From: Prevotella sp.
Lineage (GTDB): Bacteria; Bacteroidota; Bacteroidia; Bacteroidales; Bacteroidaceae
Direction of reading: 5' to 3'
Assembly: GCA_017508965.1 (NCBI GenBank)
Contig: JAFWQT010000018.1
Coordinates: 1 to 36,097 of the forward strand
DNA length: 36,097 nt
Below the pieces are notes generated by a model that saw only the letters and a list, made by a program, of their open reading frames with translations, was not told where the DNA came from and searched no databases. Of this stretch, positions 1 to 6,845 are shown piece after piece. The position numbers were made by a program, and so were the translations under genes. Position 1 is the stretch's first letter, and the number at the start of each line of letters is the position of its first letter.

Positions 1-1138
1 GACCGAATACTTCAATGCCTACAGCACCGTGAATGCCGATGCCATCTACAACGGCCAGCGCTCGCTCTTCAAGGGTAAGGCCAACGAGCCCCGCGTGTTC
101 CTGCTCACCCGAAGCGGATTTGCAGGCGAGCAGCGCTACTCAACGGCTACCTGGAGCGGCGACATCGGAACCCGCTGGGAGGATATGCGGGCACAAATGA
201 CGGCAGGATTGAACTACTCCATGTCGGGCGTTCCCTTCTGGGGTATGGATCAGGGCGGATTTTGCGTAGAAGACCGCTATGTGGCAGCTCAGCAGGAGTT
301 CGACAAGACAGGCGTTGAGAACAGCGACCTGACGGAGTGGCGCGAATTGCAGGCCCGCTGGAACCAGTTCGGCTGCTTCATTCCGCTCTATCGTGCTCAC
401 GGCCAGTGGCCTCTGCGCGAAGTGTGGAACATTGCCCCCGAGAATCATCCCTGCTATCAGACCATCGTCTATTACGACAAACTGCGCTACCGCATGATGC
501 CATATCTCTATTCGATGGCCGGCTGGGCACATCTGAAAGACTACACACTGATGCGTGCCCTCGTGATGGATTTCCAGGGCGACGAGAAGGTGTACGACAT
601 CAAGGACCAGTGGATGTTCGGTCCGGCATTCATGGCTTGTCCTGTAGGCCAGTATAAGGCCCGCAACCGCAAGGTGTATTTCCCCAAGGCCAGCGGTTGG
701 TATAATTTCTATGACGGTGAGTTCATCGAGGGCGGCCAGAGTCTGATCGTGGATGCTCCCTTCGAGCGTATTCCTGTCTTCGTGCGCGAAGGTTCCATCG
801 TTCCCTTCGGTCCCGAGATTCAGTATTCCGACGAGAAGCCTGCCTCCGAGATTACGCTCTATGTCTATGCTGGCCGCAACGGCGAGTTCCAGCTCTACGA
901 GGACGAGGGCACCAACTACAACTACGAGAAAGGCAAGTTCGCCACCATCGACATCCGCTACGATGATGCCTCGAAGACCGTCACCTTTGGCAAGCGCCAG
1001 GGCAGTTTCAACGGCATGCTGAAGAGCCGTTCGTTTAACATCGTACTCGTTTCGAAGGACAATGCCCAGCCGCTCGACTTCAATGCTAAGGGCAAGAGTG
1101 TTACCTATAGCGGCAAGGCCGTCAGCGTGAAGCTCTGA
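1..1138 (+). CDS. GH31 alpha-glycosidase (alpha-xylosidase-like), 3' part
   Basis: This is the C-terminal part of a family 31 glycoside hydrolase; the reading frame is open from base 2 and the 5' end lies outside the window. The visible part contains the conserved GH31 segment RSGFAGEQRY, followed by WSGDIGTRWEDM, whose Asp (codon 161-163) fits the family's general acid/base. The catalytic nucleophile region must lie upstream. After the barrel come the segment YRMMPYLYSMAG and a C-terminal beta-rich region (DEGTNYNYEKG, then a VTFGKRQGSF-like stretch) typical of the DUF5110 tail. GH31 enzymes cleave terminal alpha-xylosyl or alpha-glucosyl units. A second GH31 and a GH2 enzyme lie 11-16 kb downstream, so a role in hemicellulose side-chain removal is plausible. 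The exact substrate cannot be read from the sequence. The gene ends at TGA 1136-1138 and is followed by a long inverted repeat. Confidence 0.9.
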   Translation, partial: TEYFNAYSTVNADAIYNGQRSLFKGKANEPRVFLLTRSGFAGEQRYSTATWSGDIGTRWEDMRAQMTAGLNYSMSGVPFWGMDQGGFCVEDRYVAAQQEFDKTGVENSDLTEWRELQARWNQFGCFIPLYRAHGQWPLREVWNIAPENHPCYQTIVYYDKLRYRMMPYLYSMAGWAHLKDYTLMRALVMDFQGDEKVYDIKDQWMFGPAFMACPVGQYKARNRKVYFPKASGWYNFYDGEFIEGGQSLIVDAPFERIPVFVREGSIVPFGPEIQYSDEKPASEITLYVYAGRNGEFQLYEDEGTNYNYEKGKFATIDIRYDDASKTVTFGKRQGSFNGMLKSRSFNIVLVSKDNAQPLDFNAKGKSVTYSGKAVSVKL

Positions 1139-1196
1139 TAGTCTTTTTGTCACGAATACGCTGAATTTCATATTTGGTTCGGCTATATAATTTTAA

Positions 1197-1279
1197 GGAA
1201 CGCAAAGAAACAAAGACTCAAAGATTAAAGGTCATTTGCCTGGAACAAAAATCTTTGAGCCTTTGTTTCTTTGTGTTCC
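1197..1279. repeat. Long imperfect inverted repeat after the GH31 gene
   Basis: Two 30-base arms, 1197-1226 and 1250-1279, are reverse complements with two mismatches and enclose a 23-base loop. Both are built from short related words (CAAAGA/TCTTTG types). The element could fold into a long hairpin at the 3' end of the GH31 transcript and act as a terminator or RNA stabiliser. It lacks the GC-rich stem and T-run of a classic Rho-independent terminator. The rest of 1139-1518 holds only AT-rich spacer and the promoter of the next gene. Confidence 0.75.
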
Positions 1280-1483
1280 AATATATTAATCATCCCTTCT
1301 CTTCGGGCAAGTAATTAATCTGTGTTAATCCGTGGAATCCGTGCCTTTTATAATTCCCGCAGAACTCCTCCGTTGCTCCCATTTCTCGCGGAAAGAACCA
1401 TTCAGCCGTGCCCTGATTTCCGTAATTTTTTTGCATTTTTCATAAAATTAGTCAGATTTGTTCTTTTTGTTCCAAAAAATAAC

Positions 1484-1491
1484 TATATTTG
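1484..1491 (+). promoter_or_regulatory. Bacteroidetes-type -7 box TATATTTG
   Basis: TATATTTG matches the Bacteroidetes sigma-ABfr -7 consensus TAnnTTTG and lies 27 bases before the ATG at 1519. TTTG words at 1457-1460 and 1466-1469 are the nearest -33 candidates, but their spacings (23 and 14 bases) are not ideal. It would drive the phosphatase/STAS pair. Confidence 0.6.
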
Positions 1492-1518
1492 CACAGTTAT
1501 TATCCACTTTAAATCAAT

Positions 1519-3756
1519 ATGGGGCAATATTTTAAACAGCATATCCGCCCATTCTTTTCTGGCATTTCCGACAGAATCAGAAAGCAGGCAAGCCATGTGT
1601 GGTCGAGTATCGCACTCGTCGTTATTGCTGCCATTCTCGTTGAGCTGACCTCTGCCGTTCAGTATTACTATGCCCGGGAGAACATCTACAAGACCGTGCA
1701 GCAGAATGCCGAAACGGAACTGAAGGTGAAAAGCCTGGAAATCCAGAAGGTGATGACCGCCGTGGAGACGGCCACCAGCAATATGGTATGGTATGCCAAG
1801 CAGCGGCTCAGCCAGCCCGATTCTCTCTATGAGGTCTCCCGGCGGCTCGTGAAGACGAACAGCACCATCATCGGTGCCGCCCTCTTGTTTGTCCCCGACT
1901 ATTATCCGCAGAAAGGACATTGGTTCGAACCTTACGTGGCAGAGCGTAAGGACGGAACGCTTGAAGAAATACAACTGGGCGGCCCAGACCACGATTATTT
2001 CAAGGCCGACTGGTGGAAAAAAGCTGTCAAGGCGGATAAAGGCTATTGGAGCGAACCCTATTACGACAAGGACGGGGCGAAGATGATGCTCTGCACCTAT
2101 TTTGTTCCCGTTTGCGATGCTTCGGGCCGGCTGGTTGCTTTGTTCGGGGCCGATGTCTCGCTCGACTGGCTTTCCGAAATCATCAATGCCCGTCCTGTCC
2201 ATCCTTCTTCGTTCAACCTCATGATTTCCAGCACGGGCCAGCTGATGGCTTGTCCGGTAGAGAGCCTGGTCATGCGGCGTAACATTCAGGAAGTGACCGC
2301 CCGCATCGAAGACACCACCGCCAATTACGTCAATCGCGAGATGATGGCAGGAAGGAGCGGACATGCCGACATCATCGACGAGAATGGTGAGAAGAACTAC
2401 ATTTTCTATGCTCCAGTTGAGGGAGAGACGGGCTGGTCGATGGCTGTCGTGTGTAGCGACCACGACCTTTATCACGGCCTTCGTCAGGTCAGCTTCGTGC
2501 TCACGCTGCTCATGCTGGCTGGTCTCTGCCTGATGGGCTACATTATCTGGCGTAGCGTTCGTAGTACGCGCCGTCTGCAGGCCGTTCAGAGTCAGCGTGC
2601 AGCCATCAAGAGCGAGCTCCACATTGCCAGTTCCATTCAGATGGCACTGTTGCCCAAGACATTCCCGCCGTTCCCCGAGCGCAAGGATATCGACATCTAT
2701 GCCTCGCTGAAGCCGGCTCGCGATGTGGGTGGCGACCTCTACGACTATTTCATCCGCGACGAGAAGCTGTATTTCTGTATTGGCGACGTTTCAGGCAAGG
2801 GCGTTCCTGCATCCATTGTGATGGCCGTCACGCGCACGCTCTTCCGCAATGTCGCCTCCCTCGAATCCAAGCCCCACCGCATTCTCTCGGCCATCAACAA
2901 CACGCTCTCTGAAGATAATGAAAACAACATCTTCGTGACCTTCTTTGTGGGGGTGCTCGATTTGCCTACAGGCCGTCTGCGCTATTCAAATGCTGGTCAT
3001 GAATCGCCTGTTATTCTCTCCGACGGTGAGAAGAAGCTGGAGTGCGTCAGCAATGTTCCGCTCGGAGTCGACCAGGACTGGGAATACACCTTGCAGGAGA
3101 CCACGCTTTCCAATCAGACCACGCTGTTCCTCTATACCGACGGACTAACCGAGGCAATGGACCCCGAGCAAAGGCTGTTCGGCAAGAAGCGGATGATGGA
3201 GGAACTGAAGAAAAGGCAGTCGCCCGAGGAAATCAGCAACAGCATGACGAAGGCTGTCACGAGGTTCATGGAGGGTGCTGAGCAAAGTGATGACCTGACC
3301 ATGCTCATCATTCGATACAACCGCGAGAAGCAACCCGTCAACCTCAGCCGAAGCCTGACGCTGCCCAACGATGTGCAGACCACGCCTAAGCTGGCCGCAT
3401 TCGTTGACGATGTGTGCAACACGCTGGGATTCAACTCCAGCCAGACTTTGCAGATGAACCTGGCAGTTGAGGAGGCTGTGGTGAATGTGATGAACTATGC
3501 CTATCCGAAGGGCACTGTCGGCGATGTGCAGATAGATGCCTCTGCCAACGATGAGCGCCTGAAGTTCATCATCTCCGATTCAGGTATGCCGTTTGACCCC
3601 ACGGCCCGTCCCGATACCGACACTTCGCTTCCTGCCGACGAGCGTCCCATTGGCGGACTGGGCATTCATCTGGTGCGCCATTACATGGACTCAGTCAATT
3701 ACGAACGTATGGACGAACGCAACATCTTCACCCTACGAAAGAGCATAAAGTCATAA
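1519..3756 (+). CDS. Membrane sensor / SpoIIE-type phosphatase / RsbW-like kinase fusion
   Basis: A 745-residue signalling protein. A membrane segment at about 29-48 precedes an extracytoplasmic dCache-like sensor (about 50-318); a second membrane segment follows (about 324-345). The PP2C/SpoIIE phosphatase domain (about 365-600) shows the metal-binding signatures RDVGGD (401-406), IGDVSGKG (421-428), DGLTE (541-545) and SDDLT (590-594). The C-terminal region (about 612-745) is a GHKL ATPase/anti-sigma kinase fold, with N-box EEAVVNVMNYAYP (651-663), DSGMPFDP (687-694) and GGLGIHLV (712-719). Phosphatases of this family dephosphorylate STAS anti-anti-sigma proteins, and RsbW-like kinases phosphorylate them. 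Carrying both on one chain, with a STAS gene 34 bases downstream, points to a compact partner-switching switch driven by an external signal. The target of the switch is unknown. Confidence 0.9.
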   Translation: MGQYFKQHIRPFFSGISDRIRKQASHVWSSIALVVIAAILVELTSAVQYYYARENIYKTVQQNAETELKVKSLEIQKVMTAVETATSNMVWYAKQRLSQPDSLYEVSRRLVKTNSTIIGAALLFVPDYYPQKGHWFEPYVAERKDGTLEEIQLGGPDHDYFKADWWKKAVKADKGYWSEPYYDKDGAKMMLCTYFVPVCDASGRLVALFGADVSLDWLSEIINARPVHPSSFNLMISSTGQLMACPVESLVMRRNIQEVTARIEDTTANYVNREMMAGRSGHADIIDENGEKNYIFYAPVEGETGWSMAVVCSDHDLYHGLRQVSFVLTLLMLAGLCLMGYIIWRSVRSTRRLQAVQSQRAAIKSELHIASSIQMALLPKTFPPFPERKDIDIYASLKPARDVGGDLYDYFIRDEKLYFCIGDVSGKGVPASIVMAVTRTLFRNVASLESKPHRILSAINNTLSEDNENNIFVTFFVGVLDLPTGRLRYSNAGHESPVILSDGEKKLECVSNVPLGVDQDWEYTLQETTLSNQTTLFLYTDGLTEAMDPEQRLFGKKRMMEELKKRQSPEEISNSMTKAVTRFMEGAEQSDDLTMLIIRYNREKQPVNLSRSLTLPNDVQTTPKLAAFVDDVCNTLGFNSSQTLQMNLAVEEAVVNVMNYAYPKGTVGDVQIDASANDERLKFIISDSGMPFDPTARPDTDTSLPADERPIGGLGIHLVRHYMDSVNYERMDERNIFTLRKSIKS

Positions 3757-3790
3757 ATAGATAAACCTCATTTAAACTCATAAAAAAGAT

Positions 3791-4093
3791 ATGAAAACTA
3801 CTGTAACTGAACAGGATGGCAAGCTTGTTGCCATATTGGAAGGAACACTTGATACTGCTGCCGCCGAAAAGACAGCTCGCGATCTGGCTCCGCTGAACGA
3901 CTGTAATGGACGCGACATTCTCATCGACTGCAGCCAGCTGACCTATATCTCAAGTTCTGGCTTGAGAATCCTGCTTAGCGTGCGCAAGCATGCTTCTGTG
4001 GCCGGCAGCAGCGTAACGCTGAAAGGTGCCAACAACGACATCCTCGATGTGTTGCGCACAACAGGCTTCAACAATCTCTTCACGATCGAATAA
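3791..4093 (+). CDS. STAS-domain anti-anti-sigma factor (SpoIIAA/RsbV-like)
   Basis: A 100-residue single STAS domain. The motif DCSQLTYISSSGLRILL (46-62) aligns with the SpoIIAA/RsbV phosphorylation loop; by alignment with DSSGL, Ser55 is the likely phospho-acceptor. An Asp is usual at the position of Ser54, so this site is slightly atypical. In the family, the unphosphorylated STAS protein binds and sequesters the kinase/anti-sigma partner. The preceding gene, 34 bases upstream and probably in the same transcript, supplies both a PP2C phosphatase and a GHKL kinase domain, so this protein is almost certainly its substrate. A run of hairpin repeats follows the stop codon. Confidence 0.9.
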   Translation: MKTTVTEQDGKLVAILEGTLDTAAAEKTARDLAPLNDCNGRDILIDCSQLTYISSSGLRILLSVRKHASVAGSSVTLKGANNDILDVLRTTGFNNLFTIE

Positions 4094-4113
4094 GCATAAA
4101 GTAATAAAATGTA

Positions 4114-4156
4114 ATCAACCCCCCTCCTTAGAAAGGAGGGGCTGGGGGTGGTTGAT
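4114..4156. repeat. C-rich nested hairpin repeat
   Basis: An outer dyad (ATCAACC at 4114-4120, GGTTGAT at 4150-4156) surrounds an inner hairpin CCCCTCCTT-aga-AAGGAGGGG. The same motif recurs at 21315-21333, and related C-rich sequence lies at 4205-4225 and 21121-21156. It is therefore a dispersed intergenic repeat. It sits where a terminator for the STAS operon would be expected. Confidence 0.75.
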
Positions 4157-4204
4157 AAACTGCGGAAGAAGAGCAAATTAGCCGAATAAATCAACCCCTC
4201 CTGA

Positions 4205-4225
4205 CCTCCCCTTTCCAAGGGGAGG
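4205..4225. repeat. Second C-rich hairpin of the same family
   Basis: A perfect hairpin: CCTCCCCTT at 4205-4213, loop tcc, AAGGGGAGG at 4217-4225. It is preceded by ATCAACCCCTCC (from 4190), as in the copy at 4114. Confidence 0.7.
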
Positions 4226-4252
4226 GATAAGTTACTTCGTTTCGATAAACCT

Positions 4253-4402
4253 TCACAAACTATAATCTTCAGCCATTCCGTTCAGAGCCACGCAATCGGC
4301 ACCACTGATGAGCCGTTTACCTACATCATAAGGCCAGGGACTCAGAATAAGAAGACGACCGGCAGCAAAGATAAGTAAATTATACAAAACAGCCAATATA
4401 CT
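4253..4402 (-). pseudogene. Minus-strand coding remnant (49 codons, no start)
   Basis: On the minus strand, 49 codons are open between an in-frame stop (4403-4405) and the stop at 4253-4255. The translation reads like the end of a globular protein: it contains AAGRLLILSPWPYDVGKR and then GADCVALNGMAEDYSL. There is no start codon or ribosome-binding site, and the frame is closed upstream. I read it as the 3' scrap of a lost gene; the family was not identified. Its composition matches the decayed stretch around it. It could also be a chance open frame. Confidence 0.35.
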
Positions 4403-4426
4403 TCAGCCTAATTCTTGGCAGTTGAT

Positions 4427-4449
4427 GTGAACGAGGACTCCGCGTTCAC
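4427..4449. repeat. 23-base hairpin
   Basis: GTGAACG at 4427-4433 pairs with CGTTCAC at 4443-4449, with a partly complementary centre (agg act ccg). It is a perfect 7-bp stem in a gene-free stretch; its function is unknown. Confidence 0.55.
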
Positions 4450-4528
4450 ATAAATCCCTTTATATTCAGATTTCGTTTGCACGCGCAAACTATTCATATA
4501 TCCCACTAATCCCATGAAAGACAGCCGT

Positions 4529-4797
4529 TTACGGTGAAGGGTTCCCGCCATCCTTCCAACGCATGCCATTTTGCAACATCCCATTGCTGAAAACCGCCAT
4601 CATAAAGCAACACCCAAAGAATAGCTAACTATCTGATAATCACTCATCAACAATCATCCCAACTCCCACAGTAAGGCATTGCTGACGAACGTCAGCAATA
4701 TTACCGACCTGTGTCAGCAGTATTGCCGACGTTCGTCAGCAATACTCCGCGAAGCCAAATGGGATAATTTCTACCACACAAAAACCCTTCACCGTAA
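4529..4797. repeat. 15-bp inverted repeats bounding a palindrome-rich segment
   Basis: TTACGGTGAAGGGTT (4529-4543) is the exact reverse complement of AACCCTTCACCGTAA (4783-4797). The 239 bases between them contain no gene but do contain the palindrome cluster at 4678-4746. The arrangement resembles a small non-autonomous mobile element or a long-range RNA stem. No target-site duplication was identified. Confidence 0.55.
4678..4746. repeat. Iterated palindromes (GCTGACG/CGTCAGC family)
   Basis: A 10-bp-arm hairpin, ATTGCTGACG-aa-CGTCAGCAAT (4678-4699), is followed by two 22-base direct repeats of the type GTCAGCARTATTRCCGAC (4691-4708 and 4713-4730). A further partial unit (GTCAGCAATACT) starts at 4735, and a second hairpin, ATTGCCGACG-tt-CGTCAGCAAT, lies around 4721-4742. 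The units are both direct and inverted repeats, so several alternative stems are possible. This is not a CRISPR array: the spacing is too short and there are no unique spacers. Confidence 0.8.
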
Positions 4798-4837
4798 CCG
4801 CTTCTGAATCAACAGAATAGCGGAAAAGTGAAGGGTT
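4783..4837. repeat. Strong three-part hairpin
   Basis: Outer stem AACCCTTCAC (4783-4792) with GTGAAGGGTT (4828-4837), inner stem CCGCT with AGCGG, and an apical CTG/CAG pairing around AATCAA. The outer arms repeat the sequence of the inverted repeat at 4534-4543. It could be an RNA structure, a terminator or a transposon end. Confidence 0.65.
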
Positions 4838-4844
4838 CTTAAAG

Positions 4845-4887
4845 TGTCTGCATCTGTGTGTATAATCAAGGACACAGACGCCAGACA
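4845..4887. repeat. Interrupted hairpin
   Basis: TGTCTG-ca-TCTGTGT (4845-4859) pairs with ACACAGA-cgc-CAGACA (4872-4887) around a short loop. It is the third consecutive structured element in this gene-free stretch. Nothing else was recognised up to 4988. Confidence 0.5.
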
Positions 4888-4988
4888 GTATATCAAAATC
4901 ATTTTACTACCGTTTACAGTCGTTTTCACATGAGGTTAGACTATTTGTGAACCCATTTTTATCGTGGTAGGCTTCTTCCGTATAGAGT

Positions 4989-5440
4989 CTACAATAATGA
5001 TGGCTCTATTTTTTTTAGAATAACCCTATGTCCACCCCTATCAGGACCGTCACGGCGTATAACCCCTTTCGATTGCAAAGCATTTAGGTCACGGCGAATG
5101 GTTTTGGCATCAACTCCAAATAATGTAGCCAGCGTTGCGGACGTTTCTAGGACATTTTCTAGGACATTCCATTGACCCGTTTCTACAAGCCTATCAACGA
5201 TTCTCCTCTGAGGCTCAGTGAGTTGACTCGCAGAAATATGGCCTGTGTTTGCTAGGACACCTTGATGTCCGTGATTCACATTTTTCCTCTTAAATGATAC
5301 TCTCACACCGACACAGCGATTACCATGTCCAGATTATAGTGGCTTATGTATCTCCGAACGTTCCTGTTACCTTCCTGACGAACTAACAAAAATTCTTTGT
5401 GAGTTTGTGCTGCATCTAACTTTCTTTTGAATCCTGTCAT
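4989..5440 (-). pseudogene. Frameshifted RhuM-like gene fused to a winged-helix tail
   Basis: The 5' part (5440 down to 5303, ATG at 5438-5440) encodes VRQEGNRNVRRYISHYNLDM, close to the conserved core of RhuM-family proteins, where IISVGYRV normally follows. Here the frame ends at TGA (5303-5305). The overlapping frame 5306-4989 continues as VGVRVSFKRKN, the expected next segment, so the apparent GTG start at 5306 is an artefact of a 1-2 base indel near 5310. The rest of this second frame ends in a DeoR-like winged helix (residues LTEPQRRIVDRLVE, then TLFGVDAKTIRRDLNALQSKG). That kind of C-terminal domain is common in Bacteroidales AlbA/Fic-type regulators. The N-terminal region of RhuM and most of its middle are missing. 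RhuM genes are typical of accessory islands and restriction loci. I regard the whole locus as decayed. Confidence 0.6.
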
Positions 5441-5452
5441 TGTAAGGAAGTA

Positions 5453-5484
5453 AAAAACGTCCCATCTGCGAAAACAAATGGGAC
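5453..5484 (-). terminator. Rho-independent terminator (minus strand)
   Basis: On the minus strand, GTCCCAT (5484-5478) pairs with ATGGGAC (5465-5459), followed by GTTTTTT. It starts 8 bases after the stop codon of the minus-strand remnant at 5492-5647 and is therefore probably the old terminator of that lost gene. Confidence 0.65.
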
Positions 5485-5491
5485 ATTTGAA

Positions 5492-5647
5492 TCAAATGGG
5501 TTCACAATCGTCGATCAAGGGAATTAGGTCTATCAGTTTCTTTCCTTCAATCTCAAATTCCTCAAGAACAGCTTTGCCGTCCTTGAACCTTCGAGTCTCA
5601 TTAGTGCAAACAAGGGTTGGTTCCTTGTTCACATATAGTATCGCTTC
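5492..5647 (-). pseudogene. 3' remnant of an unidentified gene (51 codons)
   Basis: The minus-strand frame is open from 5647, just after an in-frame stop at 5648-5650, to TGA at 5492-5494. The translation looks genuine: ILYVNKEPTLVCTNETRRF, then an acidic-basic helical stretch (LEEFEIEGKKLIDLIPLIDD). There is no start codon. A well-formed terminator follows in the same orientation 8 bases after the stop. These facts suggest the 3' end of a gene whose front was deleted when the nuclease cassette now starting at 5746 arrived. The family was not recognised. The rest of 5441-5745 holds only this remnant, its terminator and the next promoter. Confidence 0.45.
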
Positions 5648-5711
5648 TCACCATATTTCTCCGATTATTAATATTTTTGTCTTTTTCTGTCGCAATTTCG
5701 GATAATTTGTG

Positions 5712-5719
5712 TAATTTTG
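5712..5719 (+). promoter_or_regulatory. -7 box TAATTTTG of the nuclease cassette
   Basis: TAATTTTG fits TAnnTTTG and is 26 bases before the ATG at 5746. No clear TTTG is present at the -33 distance; the upstream stretch is T-rich. Its position inside the upstream extension of the reading frame supports starting translation at 5746 rather than at 5617. Confidence 0.55.
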
Positions 5720-5745
5720 CCATCATTAATTTAAATCAGAATAAG

Positions 5746-6837
5746 ATGATTGAAATCTGGAATGAGTTTTGTTCACATTTAATTGATTGCAAAGAAAGAA
5801 ATGTTTCTGAGGAACGCTATCATGAAATTATTGAGAGCCAATTGTCTATTTTAGGCTGGAAGCGATATAAAGGCGAAATTTGCCACAAAGAACGAATACC
5901 CTCAGGTCATGGTTTTGCAGAGCCAGATATCGTCATCAAGAATGATGGCGTGAACCAGATGGTTATTGAAGTGAAGAAACCCAACCATACGCAGACAAGG
6001 GAGGAAAGACTTCAGTTATTGTCATATATGCGACTGTGTATGCTACGGGTCGGCATATACATAGGCGAGCACATTGAGATTTTCTATGACGCACAAGGTG
6101 ATACGGCAGAACCTGTTTCAATCGGTATTATCCCTTTAGAATTGGATAATGAGAAAGGGGAAAAGTTCGTTGAACTTATCATCCGCAATAAGTTTGACAA
6201 GGACCGTTTTGTGACGTTCTGCGAGAATAGGATGCGGGAATTACAAGAAAAGAAGACCCTGCAACGTGTGAGGAACGAGTTGATAAGTGGCGGTTATGAG
6301 AACACTATCATCGATTGCATCAAAAAGCATTTGCTAGGACTCGAAAGTAATACTTTCTCGGAACAGCAGATAGATGATATGCTATCCTCCCTACAATTCA
6401 AGGTTGTTGCAAAGGATTTGCCTATGCCGAAAACAAGCATAGCGATTCCTCCATCTATCAACAATGAGATCATATATGAGAAAAGTGGACGCGACAACAC
6501 CCGATACTCACTTGAAGAGAGCGAATTCCTGCCCAAAAATAAATTTGCATTAGCCGTCGTAACAAAATATGTAAAATTGCATCCAGAGAAAACGCTGGAG
6601 GAACTGCTTAAAGTGTTTCCCCATCATTGGCGAACTGGCACGGGAGTTATATGCGAGTTGTCACAGATTTCGCCTCGGCAGTTGCATGACGGACGCTATC
6701 ATACAAAGCCAAGTCAAATTCTTCGGAGTGCAGATGGTCATCAGTTTGCAGTTACTACACAATGGAACAAAGACACAATTCAGAACATGGTGAATTTCGC
6801 AAAGTCTCAAGGATGGGGTGTCAAGACAAACAAGTAA
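5746..6837 (+). CDS. HsdR-N-like PD-(D/E)xK nuclease with restriction-type C-terminal domain
   Basis: A 363-residue protein. I chose the ATG at 5746 because a -7 box lies just upstream and because the earlier possible start (5617) would add an AT-rich leader with no domain. Residues 20-125 carry a nuclease core: EPDIVI (59-64), IEVKKP (74-79) and a QLLSY motif (90-94). Together these give the D...ExK...QxxxY pattern seen in type I restriction HsdR N-terminal nucleases. Residues 150-220 are helical. A separate C-terminal domain (about 254-360: YSLEESEFLPKNKFALAVV, LRSADGHQFAV, QWNKDTIQNMV) resembles a domain I recall at the end of Bacteroidetes McrB-like and nuclease proteins. No helicase domain follows, so this is not a complete HsdR (usually about 1000 residues). 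The GIY-YIG-like gene starts 8 bases downstream. Base composition is clearly more AT-rich than in the flanking genes, suggesting horizontal transfer. Confidence 0.75.
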   Translation: MIEIWNEFCSHLIDCKERNVSEERYHEIIESQLSILGWKRYKGEICHKERIPSGHGFAEPDIVIKNDGVNQMVIEVKKPNHTQTREERLQLLSYMRLCMLRVGIYIGEHIEIFYDAQGDTAEPVSIGIIPLELDNEKGEKFVELIIRNKFDKDRFVTFCENRMRELQEKKTLQRVRNELISGGYENTIIDCIKKHLLGLESNTFSEQQIDDMLSSLQFKVVAKDLPMPKTSIAIPPSINNEIIYEKSGRDNTRYSLEESEFLPKNKFALAVVTKYVKLHPEKTLEELLKVFPHHWRTGTGVICELSQISPRQLHDGRYHTKPSQILRSADGHQFAVTTQWNKDTIQNMVNFAKSQGWGVKTNK

Positions 6838-6845
6838 AACAAAAT

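Noticed and set aside
1300..1345. Possible riboswitch before the phosphatase gene
   Set aside because: The sequence resembles low-complexity intergenic repeat words; no conserved aptamer features were recognised, and it lies upstream of the promoter.
1483..2622. 379-codon minus-strand open frame opposite the phosphatase gene
   Set aside because: Antisense to the sensor domain and running into the promoter of the real gene; no domain recognised.
4408..4497. 29-codon minus-strand frame with the ending VNAESSFTSTAKN
   Set aside because: It overlaps a hairpin, has no ribosome-binding site or promoter, and is too short to support; it may be part of a dispersed repeat.
4678..4746. Possible CRISPR array
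   Set aside because: The period is 22 bases, there are no unique spacers, units occur in both orientations, and no cas genes are present.
5617..5745. Upstream extension of the PD-(D/E)xK protein
   Set aside because: The extension runs through the -7 box and a T-rich region and reads as a low-complexity hydrophobic leader; the ATG at 5746 fits the domain start.
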